A DNA stretch of 64,000 nucleotides. Origin: Brachyhypopomus gauderio (lineage: Eukaryota > Chordata > Actinopteri > Gymnotiformes > Hypopomidae). The notes under the pieces were generated by a model. The model did not search any database and was not told where the DNA came from. It worked only from the letters and a program-made list of their open reading frames with translations. The DNA is taken from NCBI RefSeq assembly GCF_052324685.1, contig NC_135214.1, positions 33,868,042 through 33,932,041 of the forward strand, written 5' to 3'. Below, piece after piece: positions 37,201 to 49,981 of this stretch (positions within the stretch are counted from its first letter, which is position 1; each line of letters starts with the position of its first letter). A program made the position numbers and the translations under genes.

Positions 37201-39776
37201 ATGGACCAGCTCCTCCCTGCATGGCTCGACTCCAAACACAATGCTTAAAGTCTCACCGAAGACAAAACGCAAGACTTTGCTCCGATCTTCCATTTACTGC
37301 TCGAACTGCAGAGTCTCTTTCCGTCTTCAAGCATAGACTGAATGTTTCTTGGTGTAAGTTTTAATTCCTGTTTAAGTGAGCCTGTTTGATTGGAATGGCA
37401 TTAACTCCTGTAGTTTAGTAGTGGAAGGGGATCTTGAATTCTGATCTATCTGTGCTACTATCTAGGATGTATTTCTGAGAACAGATGCAAAACTTTGTAA
37501 GTCGCACTGGATAAGAGCAGCTGCTAAATGCCCCAGATGTAAAGGTGCAGACTGGTGCTAAGTTACTAGTGTGATCAGAAGGGAGTGTTCAGAGGCGTGT
37601 GTCCTCACCAGGGCAGGGTAGGAAGGGTAACCACGACACTTTGCCCACACCAGGTCCAGTGGCTCCAGTTCTGCATCAGGCTCTAAACACAGCATGTCCA
37701 CTGAGAAAGAGAAGAACACCACCGCATTTGTTCAAGCACGTTTAGAACTAAAAGCATCTTTTTAGCGCTTCTCTAACGCCAGGGATACGACGTTTTCACA
37801 CCAGCGTTTGTTCGTCTTACCTGGGCCGGTATAGTCGGAGTCTCCGTTAACAGTCTCTAAAAACGGTACTTTGGCCAAAGCTGGTTTTCCGCGACTTTTT
37901 TTGGGCGGCGAAGCACTGAAACCATTGAGAGCACACGTTCGTAACCACTAACACACTTCTGATTGAATCAAGCGCTCAAGGGGTGTGGGAGATGAAATCA
38001 TTCTCACATTTCTTTTCTGAGTACGGGCGAGAGGCTGCTCTCGGAGTCCGAGCCAGCGTCTCTGAGCTTTCCGAATCCGTTTGTGAGCACTGTGAAAACA
38101 AGAAGAGGATGTTTATAGATGAGTAAGGATTACAGGGAGGAGCAAGTCGCAACGCCTGACTGAGAAAACCACAGCTCCAATTAAACCATGACGAGAGACA
38201 CCATCAAGTCACTTGGTGAAAGCCACAAACTGCTTTTTTTATAAGGCTTGTAAAATTTGATTGACAGTACAGTACATTACAAAGTCTGAGTTTACTGTTA
38301 AGTGTGGTGAGGTGTTATTTGTTCCAAATTAGACACTTATTAATCAAGAATACACAATTTGAGACCTACAAAAAAACTGCAGCTAAATGATTGTAGCTGT
38401 AATGATTTTTGTTTAGTTATGTTCTCTCTCAAAAACATTTGAGATGCTAAGAGTGCAAGGGCCTATTTCCACCATTATGAGATAACGTATGCAATTTGTA
38501 TTTATAAACAGCACTATTGTAAATAATGCAATGAGAGAGAAGCATTCAGCACAAGTAAAAGAGATGTGGGTGCCACCTCTGTGGCCACAGTGCACCATGT
38601 CAGTGACTCATTCCAGTAGTGTTCAAAATAATCACCAAACCCAGCAGCTATAACGGAATCTGTCTGTACCGCATTCTGTGGTGCAGGGTGGGGTCTTCTC
38701 CGGCCCCTGCTGGGGACTGGCGCTGCGGCTACGGCCTCTCTGATTGGCCGACGTGAGTAGTGGCGGGGGCGTGGTCGGTGGGGGCGGAGCCGACGTGGTC
38801 TCTGGGTTTGCGGCCGGAGGCGGGGATGCGGTGGGGGTGGGCGTGGCCGTGCTGAGCGGCGACGGGGAGGGAGAGGTCTTGCCGTCCCTGCCACTCCCGT
38901 TCTGTAGCCGGCCCTCTCTCTCACGGTGGAGCTTCACTCCGTTTTTCGCTTTTCGGAAGAGGATGGACGTGCGGCGGCCCACCCCCCCGGAGGCGGGGCC
39001 GCTCAGCGACGGCGAGGCCAAGAGACCGTTTAGCAGTTTCCCTTCGCTGGGTGACAGCGTGGGCGGGGTGTCCCGTGGCCCCGGGCAACCGTTCTGGGAG
39101 GTGACATCCACCTCCGGGTCCACATCGCAGCCACTCACTTTGAGGGGGTCAGGAGGGAGGGTGGAGCAGATCTTGGGGTCAGCCATCATTGGCCGGAGTG
39201 TGGGTGGATCTTGGGGTGTGTCCCCAGGAGGAGGAGACAAAGCCAGTCCTGTCGGCTCCAGGGTTGGGGGGGGCGTGGATTTACAATCTTCTGAAAACAA
39301 ATGAATAAAGGTAAATATTCAAAGATCATTCAGAAGTGAATGAATCAGTTATTACTAAAAGTTCACATATAGCTAACATTTCTAGAACAGTGTAATGTGT
39401 GTCCCTGTCTACTGGAAAAAAAGATTACCACCATTCCGCAGGCATTAATCACCAGACATCTCCTCTGGGATTACAGTAATGTAATGTCACCTTTGTCTGA
39501 AGATGGGTCTTTCTCCGTGTCCATGTCCTTGTCCTCCTCTTCGTCCTCGTCCTCGTCCTCTCTGGCGTCTCCGTTGGAGAGGTGTGAGTTGCGGCGGTAG
39601 CGGACGTTATTGATCTCACGGCGGAGCAGCCGGACGCGGCGTGTGCGAGCTCCACTCGACCGCATCGTCGTCACCACGTCCAGCTTGGCCAGAAGCTCCT
39701 TCAGCTGGTCCTCCACGGACATGTGCAGCCGGTTCTCCGGGTTCAGGAGAGTGTCCACTACACGCAAGCACATGCA

Positions 39777-39824
<48 letters not shown>

Positions 39825-42800
39825 CAGACACGCAAGCACAGACACACACACACACACACAAGCACAGACACGCAAGCACAGACACACACACACACGCAAA
39901 CACTATGACTCTGCAACCTAAAGCTATTCAACACAATTTGTGAAATCTCTGTGGCCCGTCTAGCCATGATTAAAACCCTGAACTTAGAAACAATAAAACA
40001 ACCAAAAAATGGAACAAAACTTTGCACGACAGCCAGAATAAGTTCAGAACCATGAGATCAGGCTGGCAATAAAACAGGGAACCTGGTTCTTTCACAAAAG
40101 GCTATCGGGCCCCATCTTCCCACGGTGCCTGTGTAACCTGCGTCTCCACTCACCGTCCTCCAGGGTGCAGCGGTAGTAGTCGTTTTTGTGCGGGGGTTCG
40201 GGCAGGTGCATGCCCGTGTCGGGGTCCAGGCCTGCGTTCTGGGCCTGCCGGTGAGCCTGCCGCAGGATGGCGCCCCCTAGCTCACGCAGGCGCACTGCGG
40301 CCCGGTGGAAGACGGTGTCCTTAGCGTTGTAGAGCAGGCAGTTAGAGATCATGAGGTTGAAATCGGCCTCCAGGTCGGACAGCGTGACGTATTTGTGTGC
40401 CTCCAGCTTCGATTTCATGGTGGAGAAGTCCATGGGCTGAGAGATGAACTCCAGGTAATCTGGTACCTGGGGGAGATCAGAACACCGCAGAATAACAGCG
40501 AGCTCTTCTCTGGCACAGAAGACTAAAGAGATTGCTGATGTAATTATGGTTTTCAAATTTTAATCGTTGAAGCTTGCTGAGCAAAAAAAGGGTTTGTTTT
40601 TACTTTGCCAAAGAAATTACTATTTTGAACAGACAGGTCCCCCTTGACTAGAGTATTATGCTATTTAAAAGCTCTTAATTAACACAAAACATTTCTCATT
40701 TAATTCAATAGGAGTAATTATTCCACTGTTTGCTGTGATAATTGGTCATTGTAAATTATCAGGGATATGATACATTCTCATACGTTTCTAATGTGTTTTT
40801 CTTGGCCATATGTTAGGCTATGCAACTACACTGCAGAGCAGAAAAAAGCAGACAGCAACAATTTGAGCTCCACTGACTCTACGTCTTAATTACTCCCAGT
40901 TTAAAACTAGTTTGGGCCAGTTTACATCACCAGTCAAAGGTTTAGGCACATGTATGTATTTCATAGTGTTAAAGACATTTTAATCTGCTTTGGGTTTAAA
41001 TGTGTTACGGTATGTTCCTTCAGGAAAGACTTTGCATTTGAACATTAAACCTTCAGCCTACAAGAGCTCAGCGTATGTGAGAACTTCTCTAGGATCTTAG
41101 AACTTCTCTAGGACATGAGACCTTCTCCATGAAGGTGGCTAAGTGTGTAAAGTGCAAAGCAAAAGATGGCCGCTAAAGATAAAGAAACACAGAATAGAAT
41201 TAATAAAGAACAGAATAGAATTACAAATGTGTTACTTCATTGTTTTGATGACTTCACTGTTTTTCTAAAGTGGGGAAACATTAAAAACAAACAGTGGGAG
41301 TGTTGGAGCTTGTCCACTGGTCCTGTACACCTATAAGACGTGAACCTTGTCAGAATGGCTGCTGTCACCATGTCACTGCACCATGCACAAGAGATCTTGG
41401 CCAGGCCCACATGTTGGCAATAAGATCCCGAATGATAAAGAAACAGTCTCTGTCAGCACGCTGATGAGTCTCAACACAAGGATCAAGTTTCAACGCCAGA
41501 GAAGTAGCCCGCCATTAAACTCATGAATCAGAATAACGGTGATGATCACAAACCACTAGCCATGTCAAAAGAGAGGAACAGAAGCCCACAGTACTGGACA
41601 ACCAACCACCAAACACCTTCAGTCGTCCAGGACATAGTGTGTGTCAGTGTCTACCATAATAAGAACATGGAGGGTGATTCAGAGGGTTCACTATAAGGCT
41701 CTGGTAAATCTCAAGAAGAAAGTAGACGCCATTTGAAACAAAAACAGCCTGTGGAGTTCTGGGACAGATGTGAATGGCAGATGAGATGAAGACCAACGTG
41801 TGCCAGTGATTGGCAAAAGAAAAGGACCTTGATTTGGTTTTAGGTCTGTACCCCACAGTACACACGGCCCTGAACACACAGCCCTCACCTCTTTGATGTC
41901 CACAGGCTCGGCAAAGATCTGAGCGGAGTCTTTCTCCTGCAGCTGGTCCAGGGTGGAGCGCTGTAGCATGAGGGCAGGGGTGAGCTGCAACGCCATCACA
42001 GCGTGGTGCACCTTCACCTATGGGACATGCACAGGACACGGAGATAAGAGCACCGCACACGCTGTCACCACCAAGAGGTCTGACAGGAGACCGGGAGGAC
42101 TGTGCTATGGCAACACCATCGGGTGCTCAAAACCTGTTAAAACGAGCCCATTGTGCCATGGCAAGCATACGGTCCAGTTTTATGTATCTTCTAGAACTTC
42201 CATCTGTAGGCTCAGAGGAACCTTGAAAGCACTGTACTGTTACGGTAATCTGAACTACAACCCCATCAAATGTTTTGGACTTGCTGTTTGATGGAGAGCA
42301 AATTATCTGGTTTTTGGTAACAAGAACGTGATTGGCCGCTTCTGTAAGCGCACGATTTGTAACAAGTTGTCAAAGCGGTCCTCTATTTCTCAGTCATTTT
42401 CTGTTTACATGACAAGAGTTGATCCGTACATGAGGCGTTGGACACAGTAAAAAATCTGACATGGACGCATTAATAATCTTGCGGGGATTATCGGTCACAG
42501 CAGTCTGAGACAGGCCAGCTCGAGGCCGGTGCCCAGCTAAGGCACAGATGCGTGTGATCACAGCTCCGTGACCACACATGCCTTGTAAACAGCAGCGCAG
42601 GCCTGACCATCACTCTCACACACCGGCAGAGCTGTCATGATCACGGAGGAGTAGAGTGGCTTCACTGGGAAGCCGTCAGTTAAAGCAGGGGAGGAAGACG
42701 TGCTGAAGCTGCTATCAGAAGGCTCGCTTCACAACGCCTGCATCCCAACACATGCACTTCAACAATGTGAAGGAGTTCAGTTCTGGATCGGGCCGCGTTT

Positions 42801-45049
42801 GGTCCAGATGTGGTGCCGGTGTGATCGGGGCTGCGGTACCTGCTCCCTCTTCAGCTTCTCCCTCTTGCGGATGAGCTCCACCAGGAGTCGAGCTCTCTCC
42901 AGGTCATGACGTAACTTCTGCCAGTACTTGAGCTCTTCTCTTACCGCACACACCTTCTCGTCTGGCTCGGTCTGAACGCGCCACACACACATTAAGAAAA
43001 TAACTTAGATACTTAAACTTCTCTGTGCTAAGTATACACAAAGTTATTGTTGGCACAGTGACTCAGCTGGCATTAGAGTACTGAAGCAAGCAGAAGCCAA
43101 ATGACTTTAGCCTCGCGTGTAGCTTTTCATGTGTGCACAGAAAGCACGCATCCAACTACAGTTTGAGTGCAAGAATGTCAGACACGGGAGACGTGAAGCA
43201 CACACACCTGATCCGTACTCCTCTGGGCCTGCAGATGTGAGTGTAACCGGCGGATCAGGGGCACGCCGTTGCGAGACTGTCGCTTCAGTAACCAATAATT
43301 GTGCAACCGCTGCATAAAATGATTCTTTCTTTGTATGATAACTCCTTTAAAAACTTTGTTCAACCTGTGGAAAACACCAGATTGTGAGAAAACTTTGAGA
43401 GAGAAAAAATTAAACATAAATTGTTGCTTAAATCAACTGCTTAAATAATTAACAGACAGGAAGCATGAAAGGGTCTGATGATGATCACCTGTGCAGAGGT
43501 GTCTGTGGTTAAGTGTGTGTGTGTGTGTGTGTGTGTGGTGCCGCTGGTCGGCCCACCTGTGTGGAGGTATTTGTGGCACAGCGACTAGCGGGGTGGCTGC
43601 TTTTTTTGATGTTAAGTCCTGCGTTTTCTTCCCTTTCTTCTTCTCTTTCTTCCCACTCTGCTTGGACTTCTTCAGCGGGGGCGTCTGCATGTAGGCGCTG
43701 CTCCCCCTGCTGGCCCGGCCGCCCACCACCCTCCCGCCGCCCTCCTCGTCGTCCGAGCCCTCCCTCTCTGGTGGCGAGTGCGTCTCGCAGAACGCCGTCT
43801 TCTTCACTGAGAACGTGGTGCCGTTGGCGGTGGTCTCACGCACCGGGTCGATCTTCATGAAGAGCCCGGCCCTCTGGGCGCAGGTGACGTGGAAGGCTGT
43901 GTAGCAGTTGGCCTTGTGGCACTGGATGGACGCCCCGCGACCCTTCTGCTTGCAGAGGTAGCACGTCAGTTTCCAGCGGGCCGGAGGGATGTTGTCCACG
44001 CCCTCCACGGGCTCCAGGAACACCGTGTTGGCGAAGCACACCTCCGGGATCCAGATGGCGCACACCACGTGGGCCCAGCGCCCGTCGCTGGTCTGTTTGA
44101 AGGCGCCGCCTCGGTTGGGACACAGCACGCAGTCCACGGGGCGGGAGGGCGACTGCAGGCAGCGGCGACACAGCCACTGGCCCTCGGGGATGTAGGGCAC
44201 GCCGTAGCACTCCTGGTGCACCGCCAGGTTGCAGATGTCGCAGAATAGGATGACGTTGCTGTTGAGACACTCGTCGTCCAGGCACACGCAGCAGAAGGCG
44301 TCCTCGTCGATGGCGCTCTGCGACGGCGCCTGGATCCTGGACTCCAGGAAGGACTCCTTCTCCAAGCCGTCCATCAGCAGCTCGAAGGTGTCGGCCGAGA
44401 CGCCGGGCTGGCCCTCCGACGCTCGCTTCTCGTTCACCAGCTCCAGCCAGGCCGAGTCCTCCTCGTCCATGTCGTACTCCGCCTCCGCCTCCAGCTCCTC
44501 CGCCGACTTCTCCATGTAGCGGTAGTACGCGGCGGGAAGGGGCGGGGCCTCCGTCGGCACAAAGGTCTCCAGCACCCTGAAGGTGGGCTTGGGCAGGGGA
44601 CAGTGGGCGCTGTGCTGGTGGGAGGAGTTATGCTGCGAGTGGGCGTGTCCGTGTGAACCGGAGGATGTGTGCTTAGAGTCCCTCTTCCTGCCCTTATGGC
44701 CGACGGCCCGGCGAGCTGGGCTGGCCACGCTGGCCGCCGATGGCTGCTCGCTGTTCTCTTTGTTGCTGTTGCACTCGGCGATGTCCTGGGCCATCATCTC
44801 GTCCTCGGTGATGATGGCCAGCGCGTCAAAGATGCTGATCCGATGCAGCCGGCCGTCCAGGTCCACCTCGACCATCTTCTGGGACTGAGCGTAGGTCAGG
44901 GTCTCTCGCGTGGGCGAAACTTTGAGCCTGTAGGGGGAGGGAGGGCGTGTTGAGGTCGCCCCCCGACCTCCACTGCCTGGAGATGCAGCATCGGCGCTCC
45001 TGGCCCCCCAGCCCCCAGCCGGACCCCCCCTCCTACGTGGCTTCCTCAT
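34248..45049 (-). CDS. brpf3: BRPF3 bromodomain and PHD finger protein, complete, 12 coding exons
   Basis: Scaffold of the HBO1/MOZ histone acetyltransferase complexes. Coding exons from 5': 43557-45049, 43208-43364, 42840-42971, 41889-42017, 40154-40466, 39491-39757, 38670-39290, 38008-38089, 37821-37915, 37609-37700, 35084-35238, 34248-34431; total 3720 nt, 1239 residues, all in phase (human about 1205). The ATG at 45047-45049 gives MRKPRRR, matching the family start; an upstream in-frame GTG was ignored. PHD1 ([20 protein letters not shown]) starts near residue 252, followed by a zinc knuckle and extended PHD2 to about 420. The bromodomain (about 610-715) keeps [11 protein letters not shown] and the acetyl-lysine Asn in LLYNAKD. 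The PWWP domain (about 1105-1190) has [15 protein letters not shown] and the terminal exon ends [19 protein letters not shown]3 rather than BRPF1 by the N-terminus, the [19 protein letters not shown] segment and linkage to mapk13. It is convergent with nr1h5 and in tandem with mapk13 upstream. Confidence 0.93.
35239..36639. other. brpf3 intron, left part
   Basis: AT-rich. At 35520-35700 repeated TAATGAGAT, TCTCATAAT and TCATAACGAGAT words in both orientations suggest a palindromic MITE, but no clear ends were found. The remainder shows nothing recognisable. Confidence 0.4.
36640..37553 (+). mobile_element. LINE (L2-like) fragment with fish LINE/SINE tail
   Basis: Several short frames in the plus strand together read like a broken LINE ORF ([19 protein letters not shown] text; [13 protein letters not shown]). 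The stretch ends with CTGGATAAGAGCAGCTGCTA and AATGCC, the 3' tail common to fish L2 elements and their SINE partners. It lies in the brpf3 intron before the PWWP end exons. Family assignment is from memory. Confidence 0.5.
39778..39897. repeat. (CA)n-rich microsatellite
   Basis: CA runs broken by GACACGCAAGCACAGACACA units, in the brpf3 intron just upstream of exon 6. Confidence 0.9.
40467..41888. other. brpf3 intron between the two bromodomain exons
   Basis: No coding signal. ACCAGTCAAAGGTTTAGGCA near 40929 resembles a Tc1/mariner-type end known from other fish repeats, but no matching inverted end was found. Confidence 0.35.
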
Positions 45050-46592
45050 GGACACCTCTGCTGTGCAGCCACGCTGAGTCTGGACCTACACGCAGACACA
45101 TAAGCAAACACAAAAGCATCAGTACAAAACCTGCTCAGGTGCCAAAGTACCATGGAAGCATTGCAGTTTAGCCTTTTACCTGCTCAAACAAGACGGGGCT
45201 GACCACTACAACACTCGCTTTTTAGGCATCCCTGCTCTAACGTAAATCTTCCTTTTAAACTCTACTTCCATTATAATAAGACATATTAGTATTATGGCTG
45301 GTTGTTTATGTGTGAAAATGTCCGAGCTCTCCTGGCATTATGGATTTAGACCGTAAACGGACGGGAACATTTTCAATGTAAATAAGTGTAAAGTCATGTG
45401 CCTTTAAATGCGGTGCGCGCGCTCCTCGCCGGAAACGGTCACTCGGGACATTCACACAAACATTATTCACTTAAATTGACTAACTAGCCAGCAAGCTAAC
45501 CGTTACCGAAACCGAATTATACACAATAAGAACTGCGCATAAGCTTTTATTAAAAGGGAAACTGTGATTACTCATCAAAAAATGACTGATTACTCGAAGT
45601 TATCAATATCATTAACTTTACTTAGGATGTCCCCAAACTTAGTAGCAAAGTAGCTAACAAAGACAATTAAACGTACAAACTAAAAATATTAACAGCGGGG
45701 TAGATAACAATAACTGTCACCTGTAAATTACACAAAACTACAGAGCAGTTTGTTTATGGATTAATCCCATGCACGTCGCCAGCTAACCAAGTGTGTTTTT
45801 ATTTTTACTGTCTCTGGGGGCGGGACTTTGATACTATGCAGAAGGCCTCTAGCGCTTCGTCCTTTCATCGCTTAGCGTGTTAATATATTTCGTGATTGAT
45901 ATACATCTCTGGTAATATGTTACTTTGGTATCAAGTGAAATACGAACTTTGATTCATACGTCGAGAAAGTTATATGGAGTTTTTTTTGGAAATGATCACT
46001 CAAGTGAGACCGCCGCCAAGAGCTAGGAAGTTTTTCGGCGTAACTGCAGTTCAATACCCAATCAGCGTCCTTCGTGCCGTGCGCGAGTCTTTATTTAACC
46101 AATGACCGACGAGCCAAACAGATTGTTAGGTTGCGCGTTCTCATTTCCAGAACGAAATGTCAGCCATATTAACAGTCTCAACAGAACTTCAGATTGAAGT
46201 CGGTCAGAATTGTCACCTAAAACTCAACTATTCGTCTGTGACAGCAGCACAGCGAAGCGTCTTTTCAGTGTCCTGTATATAAAGTTGTGGCAAATTTAAA
46301 AACCCTTGTTGGGGCGGGGAAGCCATCCCACCGCAAACTATCCTTCGCTGCTAGCTATGTTGCTAAGTTAGCGAGGTAGCTAGCTTTTAAGCCCCAGACA
46401 ACAAACTATCGCCGTCGCGTGAGCACGAGCCGCTCGCGCTGTTATTTTCGCGGGCTGCTGTCGGTCCGCGGCTAGCTGGCTGGCTAACCGGCGGCTGGTA
46501 CAGTCTGGCGCACGACACACTGAATTTCGCAGCAAAATTCAGTGGTTAAGTATTCCACACACCGCCGACAAGTAACGAGTAAAAGACATTAC

Positions 46593-46730
46593 CTTGTTTT
46601 AAAACAGCAACTCCCCCAGTCGAGCGTTTATCTCTCGCAGAACCCTTTCGCGCTCGTTACCTACCACAGGCTTTCACCGAAAAGCCGGTAAAATTCGCTG
46701 ATAAACGGCTCCTGCCCCTCAGTTTTCCAT
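46593..46730 (-). promoter_or_regulatory. brpf3: Probable brpf3 noncoding first exon and CpG-rich promoter
   Basis: On the minus strand, AACAAG followed by GTAATG makes a donor at 46593/46592. A matching 5'-UTR acceptor (TGTAG) lies just upstream of the coding exon at about 45085. The surrounding 46100-46730 is rich in CG dinucleotides and GC blocks compared with neighbours. The transcription start is inferred, not shown. Confidence 0.45.
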
Positions 46731-47033
46731 GGTGTACTCGCACAAACGTCTTCACTGGACTCGTGAAGATGGAGGCATTTGCTTACACACACTAAATGGC
46801 ATACAGTTCAGTTCGAAGCAGAATTTTTATCGTAGTTTCTCTAACAGAAAGAGAAGGCAAGCTAACTGGCTATTTTCAGCTACAAAATGTACCGACGTTG
46901 CCTTGCTAGATAGTAGCTAGCTAGCTGATACAGTGGGAGAGAGCGGGGCTTTCAGTCAAGATAGTATGAACACGCCCCTTCAGAGAAAGCAGGCCATCCA
47001 CATCGAAATTACGTACAATAATGTAACAAAATA

Positions 47034-48475
47034 TTTATTTAACACACAATGGAGAAGAACTTTGTATTGGCGTCCACCCATCACGCCATGTACATCAAAC
47101 CCTCTTCCAGTGGCCACTGTTCATGGTAAAGGTGCAGTGGTTGCTACCCTTTCTCCACAACCTACTAGCTAAACTGCATGCAACTATTGGTTGGCAACTG
47201 GAAACTTGCACTCAAAGATTTGGCCGGTAAGCACAGGGGCGCTGCATACCACGAGTTGGTGCGTAACCGCAAGCCAAAAGCAACATGATAACGTTTTTTT
47301 ATTGGTTCTATCAAAAATAGAACTCTCCCGGCATAAGATATTTAATTAAAATATGACTACATTTATGGATCATTCACATAATTGACAAATTGTATTAAAG
47401 TGCAGCGTATTAAGTTAAATACTTTAAAATGATCCATTGTGTCTTACAAAGATTTGCATCGCAATCAAATTAACCACTTTAGTTTATTTTACTCTGGCAA
47501 GCTATCATTCAGTTTCTCTAAATATTTACAGCTTCTAGGGCAGTATCATACAAACTACAAACTAATATAATGTGATGCCAAATATATGTAATCATAATGG
47601 CAGAGTGCCAGATTCACTATATAAAAGACTAGACAAAAAAAAAGCAAAATGGAGTTTCTACAACTCACACACCTCACTATTGTTTCAGACCCTAATGTCC
47701 CTCTCGGCCCGCGAGAACATTTGGCTTGCTTAGTCGTTTAATTTGCATTTACAACTGTTTTCCCTCTGGGCCTACAGCTGGCGATGTGTTGCCACACCTT
47801 CCATAGATTTTTAAATGGAGTTAAACACTCGAGCTGGATGGATGTCTCCTGGGCTAACCTCACCCCCTTTGTTGAGCTAAAATGGTAGGGGTCAGCTTCA
47901 CTAGCTGCACTGGTACTGAAGTCATTTTATGGTCTGGGATTATGTACAATGTTCTTGTGAAACTGGGATAGGAAAGGTACAATTTGGAATATACAGTCAA
48001 GTAAACTAAATTCTGCCCTGCAAGTAATTTTGACAATGAAAACATTACAATAGGGCACTTTTAGGGTTGGTACACAGCAACATGAATCTGAATTTACTGT
48101 GTTTACTGTGAAAATATATATTTTAATGTCCTGAGCATAAAAGCCACACCATTAGCCTACATAACTAGTTCAAAGAAGAATAATTGAAGCATAATATCTA
48201 AGATATAACTCTTTTCATATGACTCTAAAGCTGTTGTAACATAGCACTTCAACAGATAACATGAATGGCGGTCACCACTGTAACAGCAGTACATCTCTAA
48301 GTCCACAGATCAGGTCCACAAAGAAGGATTACCGAGTCCTCACACGTTTTCATAAAATGTTTCAATTTGTAATAGTGATATGTGTAAACAGTTCTCCTTT
48401 TCACTATCGTTTGGCACTGATATCTGTCAAAATGTGCCACTGTGATATAGTGTAACATACACCACACGTAGTTCA
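47034..48475 (-). other. mapk13: Probable mapk13 3' UTR
   Basis: AT-rich sequence after the mapk13 stop with no coding signal. Minus-strand AATAAA candidates are at 47483-47488, 47298-47303 and 47034-47039. I could not choose between them. The brpf3 promoter lies just beyond. Confidence 0.35.
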
Positions 48476-49950
48476 TCACTGAGACATTGTTAGAGTGTTT
48501 CTCCTCCTTGAATCTCTTCTTGGGAACGGAACAAAACTCTTCACTTCTTTGAATGATAATCCTGTTTAACAACAAAGTTTAAGATGGTTATTACTCGATA
48601 CACACTAGGAATGTGACAGCATCAACATTAACACTAATATAACTAATGTTTTTGCACTTACGCTTCCACTCCTCTAGGGGCAGTGTGGCGTTGTCATAAC
48701 TGTCATCATATGGCTTGGGTTCTGGGCAGTCCTCCGGATCTCTCAGTCCATCGAAGTAACGGTGGGCCAGCGCACCATCAGCAGTCAGCCGTGCGTCAGC
48801 ATCTAAAACCAACATCTTCTCCAGCAGGTCCACCGCTGAGGTGAATATTAGTGTAATGTAGGTGAAGGGGAGAAACACACACCATAGATGTAGCTCAAAT
48901 AATGAGGTAAGCAGCTACACTCACTATTCACTGAAATAGCCTTGGAGTCATTGTAGAAGAAACACTCGGGTAAGTATGACATAGTTTACATAGTTACACA
49001 TGGTAGACGTAGTAGACGTCTACTGGCAGATCAAAATATCGATATACCATTCCCTCAAACCAGTCCACTCACCTGGTTCACTGGCCCTGGGAAACAGCAA
49101 AGAGAAATTTCTCCGAGGGTAAAAGGGAAGTGCCTTCACATAGCTCTTTGCCTATTCTCACAACAGAGATTAAAAAAGAGATAAAGTCATCAACATAGAT
49201 AACATCTTTTATAGTGATCATTTTCAGTCAAGGGTGGAAGCAATTATTGAAACCTGAAGTTCAGAGGTATGTAGATTCAAGGTTGGCTTCATGAAATGAT
49301 TACATGATTCGGCTAATGTTAGCAACAGCAGTCCCAAAGCATGAATTACCAAGTTCATACGGTACTGTAAACAGACTGTTTTACCTCCTGGCTTTCTAAT
49401 TTCTCTATGAATTCTGGGCCAGGTGTCCCTGATACCTTCATTATCTGAGTTAGCTGGTCCATGTCTGAATTTCATGCGTTAAAGAACATTTCTGTAGGAC
49501 GTTTAATTTGTACAACCACCAAATGCATGTCTTTTTTCATTTTCTAGAAGAGAGGCAGGTTTATTTTTTAATTCCAGGAAATATTCTTTCAATGAGGAAG
49601 ACCCAAAGAAATCCTCCATGAGGTTTCCTGGCAGATCTTAAGAATATACTGTTGCCTGAAGAATAAAATGATATTGAGAGTGAATATTAAAGGATACAGT
49701 CTTTCCCTTTGAAGAGTGTCTTTCCATTGAACATTTCTCCCATTATGCATCCAACCGACCAGATATCCACTAATGAGGAGGCAACAATTAATACACTACA
49801 TTGTCTTTGTTAGACTTCATTATGCTTGCATTTACATATACTGTTGTAGAACATACTACCAAGGCTACTAAACTGACGAGAATACTAAAATGATTTTGAA
49901 CACTGTGTACGCACGCACGCACACAAACAAACAAACAAACAACCAAACAA

Positions 49951-49981
<31 letters not shown>

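Noticed and set aside
38744..39304. 186-codon plus-strand frame
   Set aside because: It is the antisense of the large brpf3 exon 7, which has phase-correct splice sites and recognisable BRPF text on the minus strand.
43836..44888. Several antisense or other-frame ORFs within brpf3 exon 1
   Set aside because: Shadows of a GC-rich coding exon with clear PHD fingers in the chosen frame.
46729..47172. Plus-strand ORFs right of the brpf3 promoter
   Set aside because: No homology recognised, no splice context, and they overlap the likely promoter or the mapk13 3' region.
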